Shown here piece after piece: positions 1 to 8,907 of a DNA stretch of 64,000 bases. Position 1 is the first letter of the stretch; each line of letters begins with the position of its first letter. The stretch is from the NCBI GenBank assembly GCA_025963645.1, contig JAOQAI010000005.1:124001-188000 (forward strand), given 5' to 3'. Source of the DNA: Flaviaestuariibacter sp. GTDB taxonomy: Bacteria; Bacteroidota; Bacteroidia; Chitinophagales; Chitinophagaceae. A program made the translations under genes and the position numbers. The notes under the pieces were generated by a model. It saw only the letters and a program-made list of their open reading frames with translations, was not told the origin of the DNA and did no database searches.

Positions 1-630
1 CATGCGGGGGAACCATTGCGCTACTTCGTAAAGCCATCCATTGCTTGTTTTCATGCGTCCCATGCGGTCGGTGCCGCGCTCCGGTACCGTAAACTCATAC
101 GCAACGGTAATCGTTGCTTTGCTGCCAGCTGCTTTCATCGCCTGCGGCAGCCATACCTGCATGCGGGTATCTGTAATGATTGTTTTGGGTGTGCTCTTCG
201 CACCATCTATTTCAACCGAAATGGATTTAATAATATTGCCCTGTGTAAAGCCAGGATTTGCCCAACGGCCACCGGTTTGCGTAGTAGTAGCTGATCCCCG
301 TGAGCCTTGTTGGTAAATGTTTTGATCGAGTTGCAGCCACACAAAATCCAGGTCGTCGGGGCTATTGTTGGTATAGATGATCGCGGATGTGCCTGTTACT
401 TTATGGGCCGCTGTATCCAGCGTACAGGCCAGTTTATAGTCCGCACGGTTCTGCCAGTATTTAGGTCCGGGTTTACCGCTGGCACTTCGGTAGTCGTTGC
501 CGCTTTGCGGGTAAAACTGCGGGTTGAAGGCTTCGCGATGATTGTAAGTAGAGGTGGGAGAAGTCGTTTGTGCGGCGACACTCATACTTAATAGGACGGG
601 AGATAACAGTGCGATGATAAGTCTCTTCAT
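1..630 (-). CDS. M1 family metallopeptidase, N-terminal part (runs off the window)
   Basis: Absent from the ORF track because it has no stop inside the window. Reading the minus strand from the ATG at 630 gives 210 codons open to base 1. It starts with a secretion signal (MKRLIIALLSPVLLSMSVAAQ, about residues 1-21). A region follows with the look of the N-terminal beta domain of Bacteroidota M1 aminopeptidases: a KYWQNRADYKL segment near residue 60, then NNSPDDLDFVWLQLDQNIY. The HExxH zinc site would lie beyond the window, so peptidase activity is inferred from the N-terminal pattern alone. Family members are exported aminopeptidases, often 600 residues or longer. A TAnnTTTG-like box with one mismatch (minus-strand TAATTTCG, 649-656) lies just upstream. 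The gene is oriented with, but separated by about 170 nt from, the murU pair. Confidence 0.72.
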   Translation of the reverse strand, partial: MKRLIIALLSPVLLSMSVAAQTTSPTSTYNHREAFNPQFYPQSGNDYRSASGKPGPKYWQNRADYKLACTLDTAAHKVTGTSAIIYTNNSPDDLDFVWLQLDQNIYQQGSRGSATTTQTGGRWANPGFTQGNIIKSISVEIDGAKSTPKTIITDTRMQVWLPQAMKAAGSKATITVAYEFTVPERGTDRMGRMKTSNGWLYEVAQWFPRM

Positions 631-801
631 TGTGGTTAAATCTGATTCCGAAATTATGTTTTTTGTGCGGGCTGAAGGAATTCTGTTGGCGTCTTGCAGT
701 CAGTTGCGTAGGACATGCCGCCGGCATATCCTAAACTGTTGGGTCTAATGAGAGAACCGTTTTAAGCTGAACTTGCCAGGAGGCGTGTTCCTATAAAATC
801 A

Positions 802-1515
802 TCAGGCGAATATTGTTTCGGCTTTTTCCAAACTCTCCGGTTTGCCTACATCCAGCAGTTTGCTTTCGCTGTGATCGAAGCTGGAGATCTTATTATCATG
901 CGCCAATGAGAGATATAAATCAATAAGCGAGAACTTTCCACTTAGTTGATTCAAGTCAAAAACCTTGGGTTCGAAAATAGCGATGCCACTATAAGCTTTC
1001 TGGAACATGTCCTTCGCTTGGAGTACGATCTTTTCTTCGCAGGTAGCGGTATTGCGCCAGCCGCACATCCGGTTGTATTTATTAAAAAGCAGGTAACGTG
1101 AGGTTTGGCGCTCTGTCGTTGCTACCGTTATCTCCGATCCATCCTGCTGGTGCGAAGCGAGAAATGCTTTGAGGTTAAGGTCTGTAAGAATATCAACATT
1201 GATGGTGAGGAAGGCTTCGTCCTTTAAGAAAGCTGCGGCTTTCATCAATCCACCACCTGTGTCCAGCAATTCGTCCCGCTCATTGCTGATGGTAATATTA
1301 CTGCCCCACCCCGACGTTTTATCAATGGCCTCCGTTACCTGGTCGGCAAAATGATGCACGTTCACCACCACATCTGTTATCTCGTATTGCTGTAGATATT
1401 CAATATTGCGTTGCAATAAGCTTTTACCATTCACAACTGCCAGCGCTTTGGGATGCTTGTCTGTCCAGGGTTTGAAACGTGTACCCAATCCTGCCGCTAA
1501 AATCATTGCCTTCAT
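802..1515 (-). CDS. murU: MurU-like nucleotidyltransferase (N-acetylmuramate 1-phosphate uridylyltransferase)
   Basis: A 237-residue sugar-1-phosphate nucleotidyltransferase. It opens with the nucleotide-binding signature LAAGLGTRFKPWTDKHPKAL (residues 7-26), and a metal-binding Asp sits in TINVDILTD (about residue 107). It is short, lacking the left-handed helix acyltransferase domain of GlmU, which is typical of MurU. MurU converts MurNAc-1-phosphate and UTP to UDP-MurNAc in the anhydro-MurNAc salvage route of peptidoglycan recycling. The assignment rests mainly on the neighbour: the upstream gene encodes an AmgK-like kinase that would supply the substrate, and only one base separates its stop from this ATG (TAG-C-ATG), so the two are almost certainly co-translated. 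A generic sugar nucleotidyltransferase for another hexose-1-phosphate is the alternative. Confidence 0.8.
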   Translation of the reverse strand: MKAMILAAGLGTRFKPWTDKHPKALAVVNGKSLLQRNIEYLQQYEITDVVVNVHHFADQVTEAIDKTSGWGSNITISNERDELLDTGGGLMKAAAFLKDEAFLTINVDILTDLNLKAFLASHQQDGSEITVATTERQTSRYLLFNKYNRMCGWRNTATCEEKIVLQAKDMFQKAYSGIAIFEPKVFDLNQLSGKFSLIDLYLSLAHDNKISSFDHSESKLLDVGKPESLEKAETIFA

Positions 1516-1516
1516 G

Positions 1517-3106
1517 CTACGTCAATTTATTGTTCCAGTTCTTAGCTTCCTGCACCACATGGCAGAGGTCGATCTTAACCTTATACTTGTTACGCAAATG
1601 CCTTGCCAGTGCGTCGGCAGCATACACACTGCGGTGCTGTCCGCCTGTGCAGCCAAAGCCCACGAACAGGTTGGAAAAGCCGCGCTGGATATAGGTTTCC
1701 ACTGATACATCCACCATATCAAAAACAGAGTTCAGAAACTCTTGCATGCGGGTTTGGCGCTCTAAATATTCCATTACCGGCTTATCTCTGCCGTGAATTT
1801 CTTTGTACTCATCGTGCCTTCCGGGGTTGTCAATGCCCCGCATATCGAACAGAAAGCCGCCACCATTACCACTATCATCCTGCGGAATACCTTTCTTGTA
1901 AGAAAAGCTGCAGATGCGCACCACAAGTGGAGTGGTTTCATCTGCTTGAATGGGGGTGAACCTTTGGATGATATCATCGCCCACACAAATAGCCAGCACC
2001 CGCTTAAATTCTGGCACAGAGATGCCAAGATTATTATTTTCAATAAACCATTTAAGGTTTTGTAAAGCCGCTGGTATGCTGGTGAGGAACTGTGCTTTAC
2101 GTTCGAAAAGCCCGCGGAAGCCATACGCTCCTAACACCTGTAACAACCGTATCAGTACGTAGCCGTTATATTGACTGCGAAAAGCATCGCGATCTAACGA
2201 AGCACCGATGACATCTTCAAAAGCGTTCATGTAATCTTCCAGCAACCGCTCTTTCCACGTGTCTGGTAGATTGGCACGAGCCTGCCAGATAAGGCTTGCC
2301 ACATCATATTGTGGTGCACCTTTCATGCCGCCTTGGAAGTCGATGAAGTGAACCCCACCCCAGCCTGCCCCTGCAGGGGTCGGGAGCGCCACCGCACCTG
2401 CCTCGCTTTTCGGCGACTCCGATTGATTGGCAACTTCTCCGGCTGGAGAAGGCTGTGTGCTGGCAAACTCCCCTTTAGGGGGTTTGGGGGTTTTCGTGAC
2501 CTGAATGTTTCGGCTTTGAAAATCGCGGAACATGAAGTATTTGAACTCGGTATGCGTTAGATAATTGCTCAGCGCTTCAAAGTCATAGATCAGTTGCTGC
2601 TTATCATATGGCTTTTGCAGGGCATCGAGAAAATAGTATTTGAAATACAGAAAGTCGGCCATGATAGCTTGTAGACCAAACTCTTTGTTGGTAAGGCATT
2701 TGTCATAATTAAGACCTTCATCTCCTAACACCTGCAGGCGAGCTAACTGATGCAGGCTGGTTCTAAAAAGCTCATAGACTTCTTCCGTAAAGCCTTTTTC
2801 TTCCAGTATACTCAACAAGGACACATCGCCAAAATCTTCCTGGAGGTAAATAGTGCGGTCGTAGCTCACCGCCAGTATCTGTGGGGTATGCAGGTCTTTC
2901 TTTGTGAAGTGATCGGCAAAATAGATAAAAGCCTCGTTCTCCGGGACGTTCAAACCATGTGTGCCGATCACTGTTTCGCCTGCCGCATTACGCAGCCGGA
3001 AATAGCGTCGGTCACTGCCCGATTGGTCGATCACCTCCACGTCTGCGGGGGCTTCGCCACTCCAGCTTTTATATAATTGCGATACCGCATTGATGATTGC
3101 CTGCAT
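1517..3106 (-). CDS. AmgK-like amino-sugar kinase fused to RapZ C-terminal domain
   Basis: A 529-residue fusion. Residues 1 to about 360 form an aminoglycoside-phosphotransferase-fold kinase. The catalytic-loop equivalent is FRDFQSRN (D195, N200) and the metal-binding DFG equivalent is IDFQGG (D256). AmgK of this fold phosphorylates MurNAc/GlcNAc at C1 in cell-wall recycling. Residues about 390-529 match the RapZ C-terminal domain, with DMRGIDNPGRH, GRDKPVMEYL and the hallmark GCTGGQHRSV (485-494). The P-loop kinase half of canonical RapZ is missing, replaced by the kinase. In E. coli the RapZ C-terminal half senses glucosamine-6-phosphate and binds small RNA. What it does here is inference, probably gating salvage by amino-sugar supply. 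Residues 204-251 are a Pro/Gly/Ser-rich insertion between the two catalytic motifs, encoded by a palindrome-rich block. Coupled to murU downstream. Confidence 0.85.
   Translation of the reverse strand: MQAIINAVSQLYKSWSGEAPADVEVIDQSGSDRRYFRLRNAAGETVIGTHGLNVPENEAFIYFADHFTKKDLHTPQILAVSYDRTIYLQEDFGDVSLLSILEEKGFTEEVYELFRTSLHQLARLQVLGDEGLNYDKCLTNKEFGLQAIMADFLYFKYYFLDALQKPYDKQQLIYDFEALSNYLTHTEFKYFMFRDFQSRNIQVTKTPKPPKGEFASTQPSPAGEVANQSESPKSEAGAVALPTPAGAGWGGVHFIDFQGGMKGAPQYDVASLIWQARANLPDTWKERLLEDYMNAFEDVIGASLDRDAFRSQYNGYVLIRLLQVLGAYGFRGLFERKAQFLTSIPAALQNLKWFIENNNLGISVPEFKRVLAICVGDDIIQRFTPIQADETTPLVVRICSFSYKKGIPQDDSGNGGGFLFDMRGIDNPGRHDEYKEIHGRDKPVMEYLERQTRMQEFLNSVFDMVDVSVETYIQRGFSNLFVGFGCTGGQHRSVYAADALARHLRNKYKVKIDLCHVVQEAKNWNNKLT
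2354..2497 (-). repeat. Palindrome-rich block inserted in frame within the kinase-RapZ gene
   Basis: About 144 nt (48 codons). It contains three small palindromes: CCCCTGCAGGGG at 2368-2379, CTTCTCC-GGCT-GGAGAAG at 2434-2451, and CCCC-TTTA-GGGG at 2470-2481 followed by a G-rich GGGTTTGGGGG tail. The last shares its core with the intergenic repeats at 33946-33972 and 47008-47034. The block falls exactly between two kinase motifs that are normally only a few residues apart, keeps the reading frame, and encodes a low-complexity PKPPKGEF...GAGWGG peptide unlike the flanking domain. Exact ends are estimated from the protein. Confidence 0.7.
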
Positions 3107-3148
3107 GGGACAAATTTATTGGTTCGGGGGCAGATGCCATTCAAGGGA

Positions 3149-4051
3149 TTAAAACAGCTCGGGCGGAGCCTTCCAAACCGGGACAGGTAAATTAAGTCTA
3201 CATACTTCATTCAATCGCTCCGTTGCATAAATAGACAGTTCCGGTGTAAAGGTTTCGTCTTGCACATGGAGCATAAAGTACACTTCTTGTAGGCCATTAT
3301 CGAGCCAATAGCGAATACGTTCTGCCCAGGCATCAATGCGGGTATAATCAGTAGGATGAAGGCTATTCGCAACAAAACGAATCAATGCTTTTTTCACCGT
3401 TAGTTGCATATGACAACAATCGCGACGCCCCGCAACGTCCGTAATAACTGCACCAACATTCAGATCTTGCAAGGTGCGAAAAAGTTCTGTCTGCTGCGGT
3501 TCCAGGAACCAATCCTTATGACGAACTTCTATGAAGAAGTCTGTGCCCGGTGGCAGGGCTTCAAGAAAATCATACAACTCTGTTTGCCGCTCTGGACCAA
3601 ACCATTCCGGCAATTGCATAAAGATGGAGCCTAAATGTTCTCCAAACGCTTCGGCACTTTGCAAGAAAGCATAAAGCAGGTTATCGTGGTCTTTCAAAGC
3701 GCCCTTGTGAGTGATCTCTTGAAATAACTTGGGGCAAAATCGAAAGTGTTTGTCCGCTGCTCTTTCTGCCCATTTTTGAATCGTCTCCGGTGGGTAGATT
3801 TTGTAGTGGGTGGCATTTAACTCAATGCTATTGAAGTTCTTTACGTATTCATCGAGAAAACGGGTTGCCGGTGTGCCTTTCGGATAAATTTTGCCGACCC
3901 ATTCCTTTACGCCCCATTGTGAAGCACCCACAAACAGTTTGGTAATTGGTGCTTTTACCCCGGTTAGGATCGCCTGGTTTAATTTGGGTTCGGGCGGCAA
4001 CGCAAAATCTGTTATTTCTAATGCTGCTGTTGAAACTTTTCCGAACTCCAT
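3149..4051 (-). CDS. DUF72 (YecE-like) family protein
   Basis: A 300-residue member of the DUF72/YecE family, recognised from VGASQWGVKEWVGKIYPKG (about residues 41-59), the FNSIELNATHYKIYPPETIQKW segment, and later FIEVRHKDWF (about residue 175). DUF72 proteins adopt a TIM-barrel-like fold. Their biochemical role is unsettled. The first 35 or so residues, before LFVGASQWG, are longer than in many relatives, but the only upstream in-frame ATG chosen gives a continuous reading. It is followed on the minus strand by the kinase-RapZ gene after 42 nt and so could head a three-gene leftward transcript. It diverges from icmF with about 90 nt between starts. Confidence 0.85.
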   Translation of the reverse strand: MEFGKVSTAALEITDFALPPEPKLNQAILTGVKAPITKLFVGASQWGVKEWVGKIYPKGTPATRFLDEYVKNFNSIELNATHYKIYPPETIQKWAERAADKHFRFCPKLFQEITHKGALKDHDNLLYAFLQSAEAFGEHLGSIFMQLPEWFGPERQTELYDFLEALPPGTDFFIEVRHKDWFLEPQQTELFRTLQDLNVGAVITDVAGRRDCCHMQLTVKKALIRFVANSLHPTDYTRIDAWAERIRYWLDNGLQEVYFMLHVQDETFTPELSIYATERLNEVCRLNLPVPVWKAPPELF

Positions 4052-4091
4052 AAAGCCGCTTTTGTCAAAGATAGTGGCTTGCCGAAATGCC

Positions 4092-4121
4092 TTGAAACTG
4101 CACCCTTTTGACCTAATTTTG
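4092..4121 (+). promoter_or_regulatory. Bacteroidota-type promoter for icmF
   Basis: TTG at 4092-4094, a 19-nt spacer, then TAATTTTG at 4114-4121. This matches the Bacteroidota TTTG-N19-TAnnTTTG pattern (perfect -7 box). The icmF ATG follows 21 nt later, predicting a short leader. Confidence 0.6.
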
Positions 4122-4142
4122 CGGCTTCACTTATAAAGCTAT

Positions 4143-7100
4143 ATGAGTTATCAACCCAATAATAAGGTCCGTATCGTTACCGCTGCTTCGCTGTTTGACG
4201 GGCACGATGCGGCGATCAATATCATGCGTCGCATTTTGCAAAGCAAAGGCGCTGAAATTATTCACTTAGGCCATAACCGGAGCGTACTGGAAATTGTGGA
4301 GTGTGCTATCGAAGAAGATGCGCAAGGCATTGCTATTACATCATACCAAGGCGGGCATGTGGAGTTCTTTAAGTACATGAAAGACCTGCTGGAAGAGAAT
4401 GGCTGCGGGCATATCAAAATCTTTGGTGGCGGTGGTGGAACGATCCTTCCTTCGGAGATTGACGAGTTACATCAGTACGGTATCACCCGCATTTATTCGC
4501 CGGACGATGGGCGTAAAATGGGTCTGGAGGGCATGATCGAAGATGTGATCAAGCAATGTGATTTTAACCTGAATGGAAATGGGGAATATGCTTCGCCAAT
4601 GACACTGGGCGAACTGAAAGATGTGCGCCAGGTTGCCCGCCAGATCACGAATGCGGAGAATGGAGTAGCATCAACGGCTAGTAACCAACTGACCACGGAG
4701 AAAAAGATACCGGTGCTGGGAATTACAGGTACGGGCGGTGCTGGCAAATCATCAGTAACTGATGAAATTGTGCGCCGATATTTGAACAATTTCACCGATA
4801 AAACGATTGCTGTTGTTTCTGTTGACCCTTCCAAAAAGAAAACAGGTGGTGCATTATTAGGTGATCGCATCAGGATGAACTCCATCTCTTCACCACGGGC
4901 TTATATGCGGTCACTGGCGACGCGTGACAGCGAAGTAGCCCTAAGCGCCCATGTGCAGGATGCCCTTGACATCTGCCGCGCTGCAGGTTTCGATTTTATT
5001 ATCCTCGAATCAGCCGGTGTAGGTCAAAGCGACGCATCCATCCTAGATTATTGCGATGTGAGCCTTTACGTGATGACGCCGGAATACGGTGCAGCATCGC
5101 AGTTGGAGAAGATCAATATGCTGGATTATGCCGATGTGGTTGCCATCAACAAATTTGATAAAGCGGGTGCGCTGGATGCCCTGGCCGATGTGAAAAAGCA
5201 ATACAAGCGCAATCACCATTTGTGGACCGCAAAAGAGGAGGAGTTGCCAATTGTGGGAACGATCGCAGCACAGTTCAATGATAGTGGTGTGAACGAATTG
5301 TTTGAGAAACTGATCACAACCATTTCAACAAAAACAGGTATACAGTTTGGTGACTTAGAACTGCATGCGCATACAACTGATACCACCAGCAAATCCCAAG
5401 TGATTCCTCCAAAGCGTGTTCGCTATTTATCCGAAATTTCGGAAGGAAATCGGCAGTACGATAACTGGGTGAAGGAACAAAGCACAATTGCAACCAAGCT
5501 TTACCAGATCAACGGCATCGTTGGAGAAAAAGAAGTAAGTGCCATTTCCGAATTGCAGGACCTGAAGAAACGCTATGAAGAAAGCTTGCATCCAGAATGT
5601 AAAAAACTAATTGAAGGATGGCCTGAAGTGCAGCAAAAATATACCGCTGATTTTTTTGAATACCAGGTGCGTGACAAGGTCATTAAGCAGCCGCTAACAG
5701 CGAAATCATTAAGTGGTACCCGCATTCCGAAAGTGGTGCTGCCGAAGTACAAGGACTGGGGTGATATTCTGCAATGGCAATTGCAAGAGAATGTTCCCGG
5801 TGAGTTTCCTTATACAGCCGGTGTGTTTGAGCTGAAACGTCAAGGCGAAGACCCAACGCGGATGTTTGCGGGAGAAGGCGGACCGGAGCGTACGAACCGT
5901 CGCTTCCACTACGTATCGGAAGGACAACCCGCAAAGCGCTTGTCCACTGCGTTTGACAGCGTAACACTATACGGCGAAGACCCGGCACCGCGACCGGATA
6001 TTTATGGAAAAGTGGGCAACTCCGGTGTGAGTATAGCCACAGTGGACGATGCGAAAAAACTTTACAGCGGCTTTGATCTTTGCGATCCGAAGACCTCGGT
6101 TTCGATGACGATTAACGGTCCGGCGCCTATGCTGCTGGCTTTCTTTATGAATGCCGCCATTGACCAGCAGTGTGAAAAATATATCCTGGAGAATGGCATG
6201 CGGGAAGAAGTGAATAAGATCATTGAAGAGAAATACGATTTAGATAGTTTGCCATTTTATATCGGCGTAGATGGACAGAAAGTATCCGCTCGTAAGGGCG
6301 AATTCCAAGGGAGCTTGCCTCGTGGCAATGATGGTTTGGGTTTACGGCTATTAGGTCTTTCGGGATCAGATGTTTTGCCAGCCGATGTGTATGAAAAAAT
6401 TAAAGCGCATGCGCTGACCCAAGTACGGGGAACCGTGCAAGCGGATATTTTGAAGGAAGACCAGGCGCAGAATACCTGCATTTTCTCAACAGAATTTGCA
6501 CTGAAATTAATGGGCGATGTGCAGGAGTATTTTATTGAGCAAAAAGTGCGCAATTTTTATAGTGTTTCTATATCCGGTTATCATATTGCCGAAGCGGGTG
6601 CGAACCCGATCACACAGTTAGCCTTCACCTTGGCAAATGGCTTTACGTATGTTGAGTATTACCTGAGCCGCGGCATGAACATCGATGATTTTGCGCCCAA
6701 CCTTTCTTTCTTCTTTTCGAATGGGATGGACCCGGAGTACAGTGTGATCGGCCGTGTGGCCCGCCGCATCTGGGCAAAGGCAATGAAGAACAAATACAAA
6801 GGCAACGACCGTAGCCAGAAGCTGAAATATCATATCCAAACATCTGGTCGGTCGCTGCATGCGCAGGAGATCGACTTTAATGATATCCGCACGACATTGC
6901 AGGCGCTGTATGCGATCTATGACAACTGTAACTCGCTTCACACAAATGCGTACGATGAAGCGATTACAACACCGACAGAAGAAAGCGTTCGCAGGGCAAT
7001 GGCGATCCAGTTGATCATCAACCGGGAACTGGGAACAGCTAAGAATGAGAACCCGAACCAGGGTTCTTTCCTAATCGAAGAACTAACGGAGCTAGTAGAA

Positions 7101-7526
7101 GAAGCAGTGCTCGCAGAATTTGACCGCTTGACCGAAAGAGGTGGTGTGCTCGGTGCCATGGAGCGGATGTACCAACGTAACAAAATACAGGAAGAAAGCC
7201 TGTTCTACGAGCATCAGAAGCATACCGGAGAATTGCCACTGGTAGGCGTCAATACATTCTTAAGTAAAAACGGTAGTCCTACCATTTTACCAACGGAAGT
7301 GATCCGTTCCACTACCGAAGAAAAAGAGCAGCAGATCACCAATTTGCAGGCGTTCTGGAAGCGTAATGAGGGTAGGAGTGAAGAAGCATTGCGACGGCTA
7401 AAAGTAGTGGCTATCGAAAACGGCAACCTCTTTGAAGAGTTAATGGAAACGGTGAAATGTTGTTCGCTTGGTCAGATCACCAATGCATTGTACGAAGTGG
7501 GCGGTCAGTACCGGCGAAATATGTAA
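4143..7526 (+). CDS. icmF: Fused isobutyryl-CoA mutase (IcmF) with G-protein chaperone domain
   Basis: A 1127-residue single-chain adenosylcobalamin mutase. Residues 9 to about 140 are the B12-binding domain with the base-off ligand motif DGHD (axial His21) and the GHNRSV and GGGGG segments. About 185-410 is the MeaB-like GTPase that loads and repairs cofactor: Walker [10 protein letters not shown] (196-204), [18 protein letters not shown], and NKFD for guanine recognition. From about 550 to the end is the TIM-barrel mutase with [16 protein letters not shown]. IcmF interconverts isobutyryl-CoA and n-butyryl-CoA. Aligned from memory to methylmalonyl-CoA mutase, the RQYAGF Tyr is Phe here (RMFAGE, F575) and the substrate carboxylate-binding Arg of VRNT is Gln (AQNT, Q776). 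Both point to IcmF rather than methylmalonyl-CoA mutase. It stands alone, with its own promoter and a terminator. Confidence 0.92.
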   Translation: MSYQPNNKVRIVTAASLFDGHDAAINIMRRILQSKGAEIIHLGHNRSVLEIVECAIEEDAQGIAITSYQGGHVEFFKYMKDLLEENGCGHIKIFGGGGGTILPSEIDELHQYGITRIYSPDDGRKMGLEGMIEDVIKQCDFNLNGNGEYASPMTLGELKDVRQVARQITNAENGVASTASNQLTTEKKIPVLGITGTGGAGKSSVTDEIVRRYLNNFTDKTIAVVSVDPSKKKTGGALLGDRIRMNSISSPRAYMRSLATRDSEVALSAHVQDALDICRAAGFDFIILESAGVGQSDASILDYCDVSLYVMTPEYGAASQLEKINMLDYADVVAINKFDKAGALDALADVKKQYKRNHHLWTAKEEELPIVGTIAAQFNDSGVNELFEKLITTISTKTGIQFGDLELHAHTTDTTSKSQVIPPKRVRYLSEISEGNRQYDNWVKEQSTIATKLYQINGIVGEKEVSAISELQDLKKRYEESLHPECKKLIEGWPEVQQKYTADFFEYQVRDKVIKQPLTAKSLSGTRIPKVVLPKYKDWGDILQWQLQENVPGEFPYTAGVFELKRQGEDPTRMFAGEGGPERTNRRFHYVSEGQPAKRLSTAFDSVTLYGEDPAPRPDIYGKVGNSGVSIATVDDAKKLYSGFDLCDPKTSVSMTINGPAPMLLAFFMNAAIDQQCEKYILENGMREEVNKIIEEKYDLDSLPFYIGVDGQKVSARKGEFQGSLPRGNDGLGLRLLGLSGSDVLPADVYEKIKAHALTQVRGTVQADILKEDQAQNTCIFSTEFALKLMGDVQEYFIEQKVRNFYSVSISGYHIAEAGANPITQLAFTLANGFTYVEYYLSRGMNIDDFAPNLSFFFSNGMDPEYSVIGRVARRIWAKAMKNKYKGNDRSQKLKYHIQTSGRSLHAQEIDFNDIRTTLQALYAIYDNCNSLHTNAYDEAITTPTEESVRRAMAIQLIINRELGTAKNENPNQGSFLIEELTELVEEAVLAEFDRLTERGGVLGAMERMYQRNKIQEESLFYEHQKHTGELPLVGVNTFLSKNGSPTILPTEVIRSTTEEKEQQITNLQAFWKRNEGRSEEALRRLKVVAIENGNLFEELMETVKCCSLGQITNALYEVGGQYRRNM

Positions 7527-7570
7527 TCACAAACTGCCCTATATTAAAAGAACTTCATTTATATTTCTTA

Positions 7571-7598
7571 AAAGCCCTGTCCGGGGCTTTTTTTATTT
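7571..7598 (+). terminator. Rho-independent terminator after icmF
   Basis: AAAGCCC-loop-GGGCTTT hairpin followed by a T-run, 44 nt after the icmF stop. Confidence 0.75.
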
Positions 7599-7833
7599 GT
7601 AGTCCAATAGATTTTATTACTTTTAAAAAGTGATAATGCTTTCAACTGCTTACTTCTTAAAGCATTCATCACTTGTGCAAAGGTATTGTGACCTTCTAAC
7701 TGACTTTTCTACCTATTACGAACACCCCGATTTTATTGTGCCCTGACTATGTGCGTTTCCTATGAATGCTGACCGTTAAGAAACCGTGATGAGGATCGGT
7801 ATAACGCTACTATTCATTTAAAACTACGCATAT
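7599..7833. other. Intergenic region before the SGNH/MBOAT pair
   Basis: Part of a 307-nt gap. AT-rich leader sequence with no ORF longer than about 25 codons on either strand that looks coding. No clear TTTG-N19-TAnnTTTG promoter stands out, although the promoter of the following operon must lie here. Confidence 0.5.
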
Positions 7834-8904
7834 ATGAAACCAAAACAATTCGGGAAAGCAGCCATGCTGACCGTGGTACTGTTAGCACTTTTTATTGGTG
7901 GGTGGGAATGGTATTGGCGAAGCAAGGGATATGAAACCCTGTTTGATGATTCGGATGCGCTATGGGCAGACAAGCGTGCCATGGTGTATGACGCACCGGA
8001 CAAGTCCACTGTTTTTATTGGCTCCTCCCGCATCAAATTCGACCTCGATATTCCTACCTGGGAAAAAATCACAGGCGATAAAGCGGTGCAACTGGCGATG
8101 GTAGGTTCCAGCCCTTTACCGGCTTTGTATGATCTTGGTAACGATGAAAAATTTGGTGGCAAACTGGTGATCGATGTAACCGAGCCTTTGTTCTTTTCCA
8201 ATGCGCCGCCCTTTAACAAAACCCCAAAGGAGAATATTGAATATTATAAAAAGCGAACGCCCACGCAACGCTTTAGCTTTGAAGTAAACCACTTTTTAGA
8301 ATCGAATTTTGTCTTTCTAAATCGTGAATATCTTTCTACAAATGCCTTACTTGGCAAGCTACCGCTTACACGCCGCCCCGGGGTTTTTGTTTTTCCTGAT
8401 TTCCCCGAGCCGTTTGATCGGAGCTACTTTAGCCGGCAAAGTTTTATGGCTGATGAATTTGTAAAAGATACTAACCTCCAAAAGCAAATGCAAGCCAATT
8501 GGGCAATGTTGGGAGAAGCTGCGAAAAGGATGCCGCCTGCATCGGCTAAGGATTTAGAAACGATGTTTACATCTGCAAAAGACGCTATAGATAAAATCCG
8601 TAGCCGCGGCGGACAGGTTTTATTTGTCCGAACCCCTTCAAGCGGGCCCATGGGAGAAGGCGAAAAAATGGGCTTTCCAAGAGACCGGTTTTGGGATAAA
8701 TTATTGGCAGTGACAAAAACGGAAGGCGTTCATTTTGCCGACTACGCGGAGACTGCCCATTTTATTTGCCCGGAATGGTCGCATTTAAGCCCTGCAGATG
8801 CTATTACTTATACAAAGCTGCTGATACGGCAATTGGAACAAAAAGGCTGGGTGTTTCCGCATAAAACAGCCACCGCAAACCAATCATCCACATCAAAACT
8901 ATAA
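7834..8904 (+). CDS. Membrane-anchored SGNH-like protein, partner of MBOAT
   Basis: A 356-residue protein. One N-terminal membrane segment (about residues 9-26) is followed by an extracytoplasmic domain. It has an SGNH-hydrolase-like block I (VFIGSSRIKFDL, around residues 61-72, Ser in GSSR) and a late WSHLSPADA segment near residue 310 that could supply the catalytic His. The intervening blocks are weak, so hydrolase/transferase chemistry is inferred. The next gene starts 3 nt after its stop and encodes an MBOAT acyltransferase. Such pairs (AlgI/AlgJ, PatA/PatB) carry acyl groups across the membrane and transfer them to an exported polymer. The acceptor here is unknown because no polymer synthesis genes adjoin. 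Confidence 0.65.
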   Translation: MKPKQFGKAAMLTVVLLALFIGGWEWYWRSKGYETLFDDSDALWADKRAMVYDAPDKSTVFIGSSRIKFDLDIPTWEKITGDKAVQLAMVGSSPLPALYDLGNDEKFGGKLVIDVTEPLFFSNAPPFNKTPKENIEYYKKRTPTQRFSFEVNHFLESNFVFLNREYLSTNALLGKLPLTRRPGVFVFPDFPEPFDRSYFSRQSFMADEFVKDTNLQKQMQANWAMLGEAAKRMPPASAKDLETMFTSAKDAIDKIRSRGGQVLFVRTPSSGPMGEGEKMGFPRDRFWDKLLAVTKTEGVHFADYAETAHFICPEWSHLSPADAITYTKLLIRQLEQKGWVFPHKTATANQSSTSKL

Positions 8905-8907
8905 GTC

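Noticed and set aside
712-733. Inverted repeat AGGACATGCCG/CGGCATATCCT as terminator of murU
   Set aside because: It has an internal mismatch and no T-run on the minus strand, so I do not call it a terminator.
16-748. Several plus- and minus-strand ORFs of 60-94 codons at the left edge
   Set aside because: They are shadows of the M1 peptidase frame, which is open on the minus strand from 630 to the edge and carries a signal peptide and a family-like N-terminus.
2364-2490. G-rich runs in the kinase gene as G-quadruplex or telomere-like element
   Set aside because: The runs are explained by the small palindromes; four regularly spaced G-tracts on one strand are not present.
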